NCBI GenBank assembly: GCA_025917655.1
Contig: CP084610.1
Span: 1,364,001 to 1,428,000 of the forward strand
Origin: Chlorella sorokiniana
Lineage: Eukaryota > Chlorophyta > Trebouxiophyceae > Chlorellales > Chlorellaceae
DNA length: 64,000 nt
Direction of reading: 5' to 3'
In this document: positions 34,725 through 45,637 of the stretch, piece after piece
Layout of the letters: every line of letters starts with the position of its first letter
Numbering within the stretch: position 1 is the stretch's first letter
Program-made: the position numbers and the translations under genes
Notes under the pieces: model-generated
What the model was told of the DNA's origin: nothing
Database searches by the model: none
Seen by the model: the letters and a program-made list of their open reading frames with translations, nothing else

Positions 34725-37469
34725 CTACTGCGCCGCCGTGCCGCGCTGCTGCTGCTGCAGGCTGCCCCTGGCGGCGCTGCTGGGCTGAGAGTTGGCGGCC
34801 ACCAGAGCCCGGTACTGCTCTGACTGCGACCATCGGTCGATCTCCCGCGCACGCATGACAGGCAGCGGGTGCGACAGAGCGCGCGTCTGCGCGTTGCTGC
34901 GGCAGGCGCAGCAGAGGCGAGGGGTGCCGTTAGCAGGATTGCTGACAATAGCAGCAAGGGGGCGTCCGCACGAGCATGGCAACAAGCCCCGCATCAAGTT
35001 TGGATATTTGCCCTCCTAGTTAACCCTAGTTTCAATGCCTTCTACTCAACAGACCCGTCTGCAACATACTCACTCACGCCATGCCCACTTCAAGGACCCC
35101 CCCCCCACACACACACACACCACCAGCAGGCCCTCACCGCAGGTACCAGCCCACTGGGAGGCGGTGGCCTCGTCGTAGGAGCGGGCCTGGCGCAGGAAGG
35201 CCTCCACGCTCAGCTCCCCCGCCAGGCTGGGGCTGCCCCCGCCAGCTTCATCAGCGCCGACACCACCACCTTGCTGCGCACAGGTGGTTGAGGGCGGGCG
35301 CGGGAGCAGGTGGGCGGGTGTTTGGAGGAAGGGGGGCTGCAAAGGTGGAGCAGCCCCTCTACATGCCGTGGCCGCCCGCCCCTGCTGGTGCTGCTGACAC
35401 ACCCGCCGCAGCGGCCCCGCAGCCAAACCCTGCTCCGGCGGCTGCACCTGTCCTGCGCCACCAGCAGCGCGGAACGATCGCAAGTGAGCTCCGCGGCGCG
35501 CAGCCAGCGCAGCAAGCCCTCCTCCACCGCAGACGACACGACCGGCAGCAGCGACACGGTGCCAAGCGCCAGCACATTGGCGGCGGTGAGCCTGCAGAGG
35601 GGCAGGGGCGGGGCGGGAGCAGGGTGGAGGGGCACCAGGGCGGAGGGCCTGCAGGGATGCAGAGTGCATCCCGAGCAGGCAGCTGGGGAAGATGCGGCTC
35701 GCCAGAAGATGCACCATGCCAAAACTCTCCCGCTGTGTGTGCAGCGAGGCGCTGCGTGCGGGGCAGCGGCGGGTGGACAGGCGCACAGCCCCGCAGCTCA
35801 CCACACTCCGTGGTCGCACTTCAGGTGGCCCAGCTCATGCGCCAGCACAGCCTGGGGGAAGAGGAAGGTGGCGGGCAAGTGCAAGCGCGTTGGTTGGGCG
35901 GGCACACGCCCGCCCGGCTGCGAGGTGGCCACACAATCGACAACCGAGCATGCAAGTGGCTTGCTGCTTGCTGCAGGAGCAGGTCAGCCGCTTGCCTGCA
36001 CTTCTGCCGGCGTGAGCAGCTCCAGCAGGGAGGTGTGCACCACCTGCGCGGCGGGGGAGAGCAGTGTGTACCGTGAGTGGTGTGTATGTGGGAAGGCTGA
36101 TGGGGGCAGCGGCGGTGGGTATGTCGGCAGGACAGCACAGACAATGAGAGTTTGGGTTCACTGCGGGGGTATTCAGCATGCTCACGACACTGCCATCCCT
36201 TGCTATGCTTGTCATCGCTTGGCTGGTGCACCCCTTCCCCCGCCCCACAGAGCTCTGAGCGCTGAGGCTTGCACTCACGATGAATGGCTTCCGGCCCGCG
36301 ATGGCGAGGGTGTAGGCGTTGGGGACAGGGTTCTGCACAGGCAGGGGGCACCCACAGGGCTGCATCAGCTCCCCAGGAACGGGCCGAACCGACGTGCGCC
36401 TGCGCTCATGTGCTTTGCAAGCGCCGCCCTGGCTGCCTGCCGCCCACTTTGCACGCGCCAGGGTGGGGCAGCGCCCGCAAGCCTGCTGCGCGCCGTGCCG
36501 TGCCAGCCAGGGCCGCGCGTGCAGCGAGGCGGTGCCAGGCTGGCGCCCACCTGGCGCACGTACAGGTCCGGCGCCTCCATCTGCAGGGTGGCCGCCGCCT
36601 CGGTGAGCAGGCGGTGCAGGGAGGGCAGCTGGTCCGGCCCCACCCTGATGGAGGTGCCGATGTTCTCCAGCAGCAGCACCTGCAGGGCGGCGGCGGCGGC
36701 GGCGGCGGGTGTAGTGGCGGCAGGTGGCAGCGAGGGTGCAGCACCCCCGTTCCAACAGAGCCTGGTAGGATCAGCGCGGCAGGAGGCAGTGCTGCGCCTG
36801 CCTGCAAGCGTGCTGCCAGGCCCGGCAGCAAGTGCTTGGTGCCAAGCTAGTATATGGGTGCATGCATGGCGGCGGTGAGGGCGCACCTGCTCCGCCACAG
36901 GGCCCATCATGTTGCGCGCCACCATCTCCAGCCCCGGCAGCACCCGCAGCAACGCCGTGTTCTGCTGGTCCAGTGGGTGCTGGAACTTGGCGGCGGAGAG
37001 GCCGCGGTAGACGGCCACGCGGCGAGGCGGCGCGGCGGCCTGCGCCTCGCTGTGCGGCTGTGCGGCGGGGGCCGGCGCAGGCTGCTGCTGCTGCTTCTGC
37101 TGTTGCTGGCGAGGCCAGGGGCTGCTGGGTGCTTCTTGGAAAGCCTGCACAGGGGTGCTTTCGACAGGGTCCGTCAGGAGCATCGTGACATGGGCGCCGT
37201 CGGCTGCAAATGGCGCACGCTGCCTGGCACGTCTGCCACAAGGAAGACAACGGATGCAACATTTAAAGTAGGGGTCTTTCACTAATAAAATGCTCCAAAT
37301 AGCTTGCACGCACCTGGATGGCCATCTCTCGCCTGCCCAGCTGCCCTGGCTGCGTGCGCGGCGCCAGCCAAGCGCACCTGCTGCCGGCGCCACCGCTACC
37401 ACCCCACTGCCGGACCACTTGGGCTGCCCGACATGTGCCCCCAAGCACGCTGCTGCCTGCTGTAGACAT
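34725..37469 (-). CDS. Plastid M48-family zinc metallopeptidase (At3g27110-like)
   Basis: Exons follow the plant protein closely. ATG 37467-37469 opens a Ser/Arg-rich transit-like peptide ending at AIQ, followed by an intron. A Gln/Pro-rich linker leads to FQHPLDQQNTALLRVLPGLE. Then come LLLENIGTSIRVGPDQLPSL, APDLYVRQNPVPNAYTLAIA and VVHTSLLELLTPAEVQ. The zinc-binding site HELGH (35825-35839) lies in AVLAHELGHLKCDHGVW. After it come VLALGTVSLLPVV (membrane-like), WLRAAELTCDRSALLVAQD with the third ligand Glu, and KVVVSALMKLAGG. The end is AFLRQARSYDEA, then LSHPLPVMRAREIDRWS. Stop at 34725. An intron begins with a GC donor at 35994-35995. All catalytic residues are present, so an active protease is expected, probably membrane-attached in the chloroplast. 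Its substrate is unknown. Confidence 0.92.
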
Positions 37470-37916
37470 GAACAAACGCCTGGGTGGTTGCAACTGGCGG
37501 GACAAGCGGCCGTGTGGGGCCAGCGCGGTGGTTGGATTCAAACAAGCCCTGTATGCCTCCCGACACCACCAGCAACTTCAGGTTTGCTGCTCGAAATCAG
37601 ACAGCCCCTCCTTTTCAACCTGCATGGACTGCCGTTTTGGAAGGCCGGACTTGGATGAAGCCCATGCAACTCCCGACCCTGTTGCTGTGCGATCAGCACT
37701 GTCCTGAAGTTCATCGGTGTATCGTTGCGAGGGAACGCACGCTTATAGGCAATGCAGCACGCTTGCTCAACCAGTCGCGCAGTTGCGGCCTTCGTGCCCG
37801 CTGTCAAGGCGCCAAAGGTGACTTGCCCATATATCCAGCTGATGGCTCAATTGACACCCTGCTTGGCGTGCCAGATATGCCGCGGTGCGGTTCTCACTTA
37901 GCCTCTATCGCTGTCC
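37470..37916. promoter_or_regulatory. Shared divergent promoter of the M48 peptidase and ispF
   Basis: About 450 bp separate two head-to-head genes whose products both appear plastid-targeted. No specific element was recognised. A CAG just before 37920 could be an intron acceptor, in which case ispF has a 5' exon in this stretch. Confidence 0.45.
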
Positions 37917-39252
37917 ATGCAGGCCGCAGCCGGTGGCAAGGCTGGCGGCAGCCCGGGCAGCAGCTTGACAGCGGCACAGCAGCAGCAGCGGCGGCCGGGG
38001 CGGGGGACGCTGCAGGCGGCGGCGGCGGCGGCGGTGAGCGCGGCGCCCGAGGCGCCCTCTCTGCCCTTCCGCGTGGGCCATGGCTGGGACTTGCACCGCC
38101 TCGAGCCCGGCTACCCGCTGATTGTGGGTGGCGTGGAGATCCCACACGACCGCGGCTGCGTGGCCCACTCGGGTGAGAGCCTGTGCCAGCTCCGCGCACC
38201 ACCGTTTGTTGGCCGCTTGGCCACGGGCAAAACGTTGCTCGCCTGCTGCGACCGCTGAAGCTACTCGCCGCCAGATCCAGCTGATTCGCACCATGCGTCG
38301 AGCAGCGGCCATGCCCACATGCCCTCGCTGCCGTCGCCAGGGGTCCACCGCTTGCCCGCCCCACTCCCGCCAACCAGCTGCCCCGCCCCCCCCACTGCCC
38401 ACGCACTCAGATGGCGATGTGCTGCTGCACACCGTGGTGGACGCCATCCTGGGCGCCCTGTGCCTCCCGACATCGGCCAGCTCTTCCCGGACAACGACCC
38501 CAAGTGGAAGGGGGCGCGCAGGTGGGAAGCCGCCCCCTGCATTGCATGCTGGGCGCACCTGGAGTTGCAGCGGCTGGCGCCCGGTTCCGGCACCACTGCC
38601 CAACAACCCGGCCCTCTGAATTGGCCTTCCTTGCATCCGCGCCTGCGACAGGTGTCTGGCCTGCTTGCAGCGCGCATGCCTCCCGTTTGTCGCTCACCGG
38701 CCCGTCGCCTGCCCACCCCGCAGCGACATTTTCCTGAAGGAGGCGGTGCGGCTGATGAGGGAGCGCGGCTACGCCATCGGCAACATCGACTGCACCATCA
38801 TTGCGCAGGTGGCCCGGGGGAGCTGCCCTGCGAGGGCCTCCCAGGGCTTTGCTGGAAATCCGGGTGTCCAGCGGCGATCGGGCCGGGGGGGGGCAAGGCC
38901 CAGCATCAGCGCACCCCCTGCCCGCTTGTGTCCTGCCTGCAGCGGCCCAAGATGTCCCCGCACAAGGAGGCGATTCGGGACAACCTGTGCCAGATGCTGG
39001 GAGCGCACCCCAGGTGGGGCGGCTGCAGGGACACGCACCTGCGGTCTACGGCACACGTGCAGGGGTGCCCGCCTTGCTCCTGGCCACGCAACTGAGGGGA
39101 GAGTCATCTCACTGACAATGTGATGTGCTGGGCCTGCACTCTTTCCGCTGCAGCGTGGTGAACATCAAGGCAAAGACGCACGAGAAGGTGGACAGCCTCG
39201 GGAGAACCGCAGCATAGCGTGCCACGCAGTGGTCATGCTGCTCAAGCAGTGA
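37917..39252 (+). CDS. ispF: 2-C-methyl-D-erythritol 2,4-cyclodiphosphate synthase
   Basis: This enzyme of the plastid MEP pathway converts CDP-methylerythritol 2-phosphate to MEcPP with release of CMP. Five exons: 37917-38172, 38411-38521, 38724-38808, 38943-39013, 39154-39252. An Ala/Gln-rich leader (transit-like) precedes [12 protein letters not shown] with the metal-binding Asp and His, then [65 protein letters not shown] and [16 protein letters not shown], all standard IspF motifs. Two positions need one more base to stay in frame (CCC at 38466-38468 and GGG at 39200-39202). Read literally, exon 2 shifts frame. The annotated stop (39250-39252) is the one in the conserved frame, after HAVVMLLKQ. 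The start is tentative, since an upstream exon is possible. Confidence 0.92.
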
Positions 39253-40076
39253 CTCGGCGGCGCGGCGCGGACTGTTTTGCTCCTTTTGGTTCGTTGCTTT
39301 CCTGTCTGCCAACCTGATTTCATCGATGTTTTGACATGCGCATTGTCACACGCAACGCAAGGGGTCGCGCAGCAATTGGGCGGGTGGCAGCCAGCGCTGC
39401 TTCCTTGGCTCAAGGCAGGCACTTCTGGGCAGACTACTACTAAACTCCTCGCATACCGCTGCATGGGCGGGCATCCCCTGCTGCATCCCCTGTGCTGGTC
39501 CAGCGACGGCAAGCAGCAAAGCCTCACCACGGCGCGCTGCAGGGCACGTGGGGCAGCGCAGGCCGCGTAGCAGCAGCAGCTGAGATGCACGCGCTCAGCG
39601 CCGCCGCATTCCGATGGGTAGTCTTGCCTAGACACAACTTGTCATCCATCTGCATGCCTCTTACTTTGCTTGTTGGTGGGTGTTCACAGTGTGATGGCGA
39701 AGAGCTGAGGATTATGAACAAGCAGTGCTGGTTGAGCGCAGCAGTCGCAAAGCGCGCCAGTGATGCAAATGTGCATGCAGCTAGCAAGGTTCTTGGGTGC
39801 AGTGTGGCAGAAGTGTACAGCAGAGCGTAGCATTCCACTTTGATTCGCGATAGGGAGTCAAAAGGTGGGAAAAGAACAGAAGGGATTTGAAAAAGGCTAA
39901 ACTAGGGCGGGACCATGCCAATGTGCATGGACACAGCACCCCAATTGCTGCAGATGTGGCATGTTGAAAGCTATTTATGAGGGTGCCATGAAGAGGGGAG
40001 GGGTTCGAAGTGGAGCAGGCCAATCTAGACATTGATGAGGAAAGGGCATGCCTGAGCAGCGCGGTCGCCCCAGCTT
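39253..40076. other. Convergent spacer between ispF and the membrane-protein gene
   Basis: This contains two facing 3' UTRs. Composition is clearly less GC-rich than the genes. No RNA gene, repeat or convincing ORF was seen. Confidence 0.5.
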
Positions 40077-42716
40077 TCAGTTGCCACCAAGGGAGCCAAG
40101 CGGCACCAGCGGCGTGAGGGCCTGCGGCGCAAACGTCGAAAAGTTTCCCAGGCGCACCATGCGCTTGGTGATCTTGGTCTGGGGCCAGGGCCAGTCCACC
40201 TGCAGGGCGGCGGAGGGGATGAGGGCCCGTGAACGAGCGAAGGCGGTGCACCCAGCAGCCGTTGCGGCAGAAAAGGTTGGCTGGCGGGCGGCGCGGCTTG
40301 GAGGGCGGCGCCCTCGTGCTGCAGTCCTCTGCTTTGGCTGCTGCACTTGCTGTGCCGCGGCTGGCGCCACCCACCGTGCAGTCGAACCAGGGGATCCAGT
40401 TGGTTTCCGAGCAGAAGGAGAGGTTGAAGGGCTGGGAGGCCCAGAAGGCGCAGGTCATCTGGCCGCTGGCGGGGCTGGTGACGTTGAGGCATCCGCCCGT
40501 GGAGTTGCCGGCAGGGGAGAAGAAGGGGTCGAAGCCGTAGGATCCGGCGCCCTGGCAGGGTCGGAACAACAAGCAGAGGAGGGTGTTTGCGGTGGAGTGG
40601 GTGGGCTCGAGGGGTAAAGCGGACTGGGTGCACGGCGGCTGCCCCAGCTCCCACCCTCCCTTCCCGCCTCACCTGCACAAACACCGCTGTGCCCAGCGCC
40701 AGCAGCAGCCCGGACACGGGGTGGTTGAAGGCGGCCAGGGAGGCCACTGCCCAGCCCAGCGCGTAGTGGTGCAGGTGGAGGTCGAAGGCGCCGGAGCCCG
40801 CCAGGGCGGCAAACCAGGCGGCGAAGTAGGCCAGCACCGCGAGGCGCGGCAGCAGGTACAGGCCCAGCGCGCGCCAGCACAGCGGCGCGGTGCGCCGCCG
40901 GGGGCGAAGCGCAGCCGGCGGCGCGCACGCCGCGGCGCGCGGGGCGTCGGCGCCGCCCGCAGGTGCTGCAGCGCGCGGGCTGCCGCGTGTGCCTGCAGAG
41001 GCGCTGCTCGTGCGGCTGCTCAGCTTCTCGTCCAAGCTGCCCAGCTCGCCGCCCAGCTCGCTGCCGCTCTGGCTGCCACGGCTGGGGGAGTCAGGGGCCA
41101 CCGCCGACCGGCTGGCGGTGCCGCCCATGCACCCCCTTCGCTGTGCTGCTCTTTGCGCAGGCGGAGGCGCACGGGGCAGCCTGAGCGGGAATGTGGCCAG
41201 CCAGAGGTGGAACAGGATGGCCGCCAGCACAATGACACCCACTGCAGCGGGAGGCGGGGGAGTGTGCCAGGAGGGCAGGGCTCAGCATGTGGCTGCCTGC
41301 CTGCCCCTGCCGGGCAGCGCGGCAAGCTTCCGCCTTCCAGCCCCTGTCTGGCATCGTGCCAGGAGCGCAGCAGGAGGCGCACAGAAGCTCGACGGCCGGC
41401 TTTGTGTCACGCATGCTGGTACATTGGACTCCCCTTCTGAGGCGCGAGCACATTGCAAGGCACAGACAGACGCAGCCGCCGGCGCAAGGGCGGCTCACCC
41501 AGAGAGATGACGACGGTGGGTGCTGTGCCCCACTCTCCCAAGCTGGCCAGGCTCGTGCATGGCGGGGATGGTGGAGACAGCGGAGTAGGCGGGCAGCATG
41601 GCGGCGTAGGCCAGCCAGAGGTAGGCGCGGCGGGGGGCGGCGAGCCAGGCGAAGCGCGCGGGCGCGTCACGCCCGCCAGCCAGCCCAGGCCGCCGCCCGC
41701 AAAGGCGAGGGAGGTGAGGGTGGAGTAGACGTCGGCGGCATCCAGCGCGTCGCAGTCGTAGGGCAGGCCACCGGCGCACAGGCCGCGCTGCAGGCCGTAG
41801 CCGGCAAACAGAAGTGCCACCCAGACGGCCTGCGGGGGAGGGGGAGCCGCAGGGCGAGCCAAACAGTGAAATCGACGCAGCGGCGGCGGCGGGGGAGCAG
41901 CGCAGGCAACGAGGATGGTGCAGGGGTGCCGGACGGCCCGTCACAACCATGCCCGCTCCAAGCAGGGATGCGTTGCTGCCTCGCGTGGCAAGCTGCGCGG
42001 AGGGGGACTCACCAGGCGCCAGTGGGCCTCCGCGGGGCGAGCGTGCCGCTGCAGCAGCAAGAGCTGGGCTGCTCTGGCGCCTCGCCGCCGCCGGCGACAG
42101 CTGCCGACTGGCTCTGGCCCTGCTTCGGCGGCCCGGCCTCCCGGCTGCTGTTCGAACCATCTGCGCGGTGCTCCAGGGGAGGCAGGGGAGGCAGCTCCAG
42201 CGACGGCAGCGGGTCGCCCAGGGTCAGCTGCACGTGGTCGCTGACTGTGCGGTGCAGGGGGAGTAGGCGGCCCCCCGTGCTGCAGCCACTCCACCGGGAT
42301 GCTGGAACCTTGGTGGGAGAGGGACCCCTGCACACAGCAATCGGCAGCCAAGACTGTCAGGCTTGGAGGAACAACAAACAGCGGCCATGCACGAGGAGCT
42401 GCTGGCGTCAGCAGCTCAGGGGTGACGGTGCCGGCGGTGTTGCTGGTGGCTGGGCTGGACTGGACACGCCTGCCTCGCTGATCTGCAGCTTTCACGGCTT
42501 ATTGGTGCAATCGCAGCAGCACCCCACCTCGGCGCCGCCCTCCGGCTTCTTGGAGCCCCATGGCCCGGCAAGAGGGCTGGGCACCGCTCCCGGTCGCTCC
42601 ATGTCGCCAGGGCCGTTCGGTACCCCATGCATGCCTCTTGGAGTACTAATTAAGTCCACAGAGCTACTTGACGACGGCAATTGGCCTCGCGATGGTGGGG
42701 CGGACATGGGCTGCAT
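40077..42716 (-). CDS. Conserved multi-pass membrane protein of unknown function
   Basis: The family was not recognised by name. From ATG 42714-42716 a Ser/Pro-rich N-terminus leads to VSDHVQLTLGDPLPSLELPP. Then come hydrophobic exons WVALLFAGYGLQRGLC, DVYSTLTSLAFAGGGLGWLA, YLWLAYAAMLPAYSAVSTIP and VIVLAAILFHLWLA. A long Ser/Arg/Ala-rich loop follows, then LGLYLLPRLAVLAYFAAWFA. The most characteristic block is LHLHHYALGWAVASLAAFNH, followed by PVSGLLLALGTAVFVQGAGS, YGFDPFF and a Cys-containing outer part. The final exon ends PLGSLGGN at 40077. The HxHHY motif at a membrane edge could bind metal or haem, but this is speculation. About seven membrane segments are expected. Confidence 0.65.
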
Positions 42717-43237
42717 GTCCCGTGGCCAGCACCCACGGCCGGGCGTCGCTTGCTTTGAGCGGTCGCCTCTTTGAATTGAAGGGTCGTCAACAGCAGCTCC
42801 AGAAGAGCAAGGGCTCAGGGGCGTGTGTGCTGCTGGTGTCAAAAGCGGGGGCGCCCTTTTGCCACTGAAAAGAACTCAATTGATAAAGTAACGACGATGC
42901 AGAGGTATCGGCCGTGGTGCGAAACTCTTCATGCACGGCGACACGAGATGCGTTCGAGCAGGCGAGTCGAGAGATGTGCCAGGAAGCTGCACACTTCGAG
43001 GATCCCCTTTGAATTCCTCGTTCATCTCAATAATCGACGAGCGATCGTTGATAAAAGCAGAGAGTGCCGGACGTCGCTGGGGGTACCAGAGCCCATGGCG
43101 GCGGCAGAAGCGGACGCTGCAGCAGTCCCCTGCAGCGTCACATCCATGGAGCCCCGTGGCTCAAGCTGACAAGTCAAGAATAGTTTGGTATACAACAGTC
43201 ACATCAATTACCACAGGGGAGCAGGCGAGGGAGCGTG
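42717..43237. other. Spacer between the membrane-protein gene and the RING gene
   Basis: Both neighbours are on the minus strand, so this holds the promoter of the membrane-protein gene and the RING-gene 3' UTR. No further feature was seen; the part near 42860-43060 is relatively AT-rich. Confidence 0.4.
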
Positions 43238-44841
43238 TCATTGCCGCCCGGCGCCGCGAGCTTGGCTCCCGCAGCCGGGCGCTGTCGTGTCCAGCGGCGC
43301 GTTGCACATGGGGCAGGCGGCCGGGCGCGAGTAGTCTGTGCTGGACAGGAACCAGCGGTCCACACACTCGAGGTGGTAGCGGTGGCCGCAGGGCAGCGCG
43401 CGCAGCACGTCGCCTGCACAGGAGCAGGAGGGGGTGAACAGCTCGGCGCTGCGAAAACCCTGGCGCTCCTCCCAGGTCAGGCAAGCGCAAAGCAAGCTCC
43501 GCTGCCGGCGCGACGCCGTGCTGCTTTGGCGGCAGGCAGGCAGGCTGCAGCGCTGTGCCGCAACCGAAAAGAAAGTGCGGGGCACCCGACTCGTAGTCTT
43601 CGCAGCAGATGGAGCAGGAGGCTGCGGTGGAGTTGCTGCCCTGGGCGGCCTTCTCCACCAGCTCCTCCTTCTCCACGCACTGCTCGGTGGCCACGCCGCG
43701 CTTCTGCAGGCAGGGGAACGCGGGAAGAAGTGAAAGGCAGGCCAGGGGCGCGCTCTGGAACAGAGGTAAAGTCGCCACTCTGGGAAAGCATCAGGCAGTC
43801 GCAGCGTTGCAGGCCACGTGCCAACGACAGCAGTGGCTGGTGTGCGGCAACAGCAGAAGCAGGGCGCGCCTTGAGCAGCTGCTTCAACTCTGCCCCCGAC
43901 ATGCGTTCCAGCTCGTCCCGCGTGCGGTACGCCTCCACGGGCAGGCCCTGTACCGCGCAGGCAGGGCTTAAGGAAGGGTTGAAAGCAGCAGCAGCTGGCA
44001 AGAAAGCAGGCACCACCTTGCACTGCCAGCCCGCTGAGGCCTGCACGGCAAACCAAGCAGCCCGTGCGCAGCCGACGGGCCGCCCTCGCACCTGCATCAG
44101 CCGCGCCACGTGCTCAATGCGCTGCGAGCGAGTGCGCTGCGCCTGCTGGCGGCCGCCTGCGCCGCCACCGCGCCCCCGCCCTCCCACCCCCCGCCAAAGC
44201 CCTCGAGCAGCAGGCGGCGCAGAGCGGGGCGGAAGCCCTCGCGACGGCCCTGCAGGCAACAGGCGTGCGCAGCGTGCTTCCTGTGCTGGTCTTCTGCCCC
44301 ATGGCAGCACCGCAGCAGCATTCCGCACCACACGGCACAGCGCCCATGAGCGCTGCAGCCAGCTCACCGCCACGACCAGCCTCATCAGCAGCACCGTCAG
44401 CGCAGCAGTCGCGATCATGGACGTAAAGGCCACCAGCACAGCGGACACGGCGTCTGCGCCGTCGCGGGCGCCCTCGGCGGAGGAGGGGTTGTCAGCAGAG
44501 CCGGCGGCTGGCGTGGCGGCGTCGCCCTGCCGCCGCCAGCCCTGGGTGCTGGGGTCGTACACGTACACGTTGCTGGTGCCGAACCCAAACTGCGAGGCAT
44601 GAGCCAGGGAGGATGTGGCGGTGGGGCTTTATAGTAGGAGCAGGAGGAGGGTGGGGATGAAGGGTCGAGCCTGGTGGACGGCCCCAACAGCTGAGGGCCT
44701 CAGCCAGCTCACCAGCAGCGAGGAGACAGCCTGCAGGATGGGCAGGCCGCTGGTGAGGAGCAGCGGCAGCAGCGTGATGAGGGGGCCGATGTACCATCTG
44801 CCGCCTCCAAATCCACCTCCAAAATTCAGAAAGATCAGCAT
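43238..44841 (-). CDS. Membrane-anchored RING-H2 E3 ubiquitin ligase
   Basis: ATG 44839-44841 in GCCACCATG context starts MLIFLNFGGGFGGGRWYIGP and a hydrophobic stretch (LITLLPLLLTSGLPILQAV). Next come FGFGTSNVYVYDP and a second hydrophobic segment (VLVAFTSMIATAALTVLLMR). Further exons encode SQRIEHVARLMQ and GLPVEAYRTRDELERMSGAE. The last two exons hold the RING: CSICCEDYESG, then DVLRALPCGHRYHLECVDRW and ACPMCN, a C3-H2-C3 zinc-binding pattern with the Trp needed for E2 contact. Stop at 43238-43240. Likely an endomembrane E3 that recruits an E2 at the cytosolic face; the substrate is unknown. Confidence 0.85.
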
Positions 44842-45637
44842 GGTGGCGCCTGCAGTGGTGGGCCCACACCGGCGCCGCTCAGTGGCGGCTTGAGCAGGGG
44901 TCACCCCAAGAGCCAACTGCTAAAACATGGGCAATGTGCAGCTCGCAGGGCCAATTGTAGCTGATGTACTATATGCAGGCAGCGCAGGGGGGCTACGGCC
45001 ACGAAGTGTGCAGGCAAAAGTTCCCGACCGTCTGTGCGCACCCTAGGCGAGGTTATCCCTGGCTTAAAGTACAAGAGCACGATGGTAGACGATATTTGAA
45101 GGACTGGAATGGACGGCAGGCGACCAAAACGGTGTCTTGTGCCACCCTGGCATCTTGTTCGACGAAAGTGACCAATGCTGGCCCCCGGCGCGGTCCAGAT
45201 TATCCTGAACTTGTATCGAGCCCCTGACAACGCTCCGGGTAACATTCTACCCGCTCTGACAATAACACGATTTGCCACAGGGGGAAGACCTCGCTGTTTG
45301 CCGGATGGTGGTGGTTTCCGAAGTTGCTGGCTTTACCGCGATCGCGTGTATGTAGGGCTCAGCGCATGGCTTTTGCGTTCAACGCGAAGTGATCTCGACA
45401 GACTCGCGTTTCTTGCTGGAGGTGGAGGCTAGGGACGCACAATGAGCACGCTCGATCACATAGTTCAGGTGATCGCTGGATCTCCCCAGCACGTCACTCT
45501 GGGCCTCCCCGCCGCCACCGCCGGGCGTGCAGCTCTGCCCACCCCGCCTGCGATTCCCAGGATCTCCTCTTCATGCCTGCTTGCTGGGCGCACCCATCCT
45601 GAAGCCCGCACAAACTCAGAGTAGTAGAGGGGCCGAC
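44842..45637. promoter_or_regulatory. Divergent promoter region between the RING gene and the RME-8 gene
   Basis: About 800 bp between head-to-head genes, noticeably lower in GC from 44930 to 45300. No gene or RNA was recognised. A short 5' exon of the RME-8 gene could lie near its right end. Confidence 0.4.
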
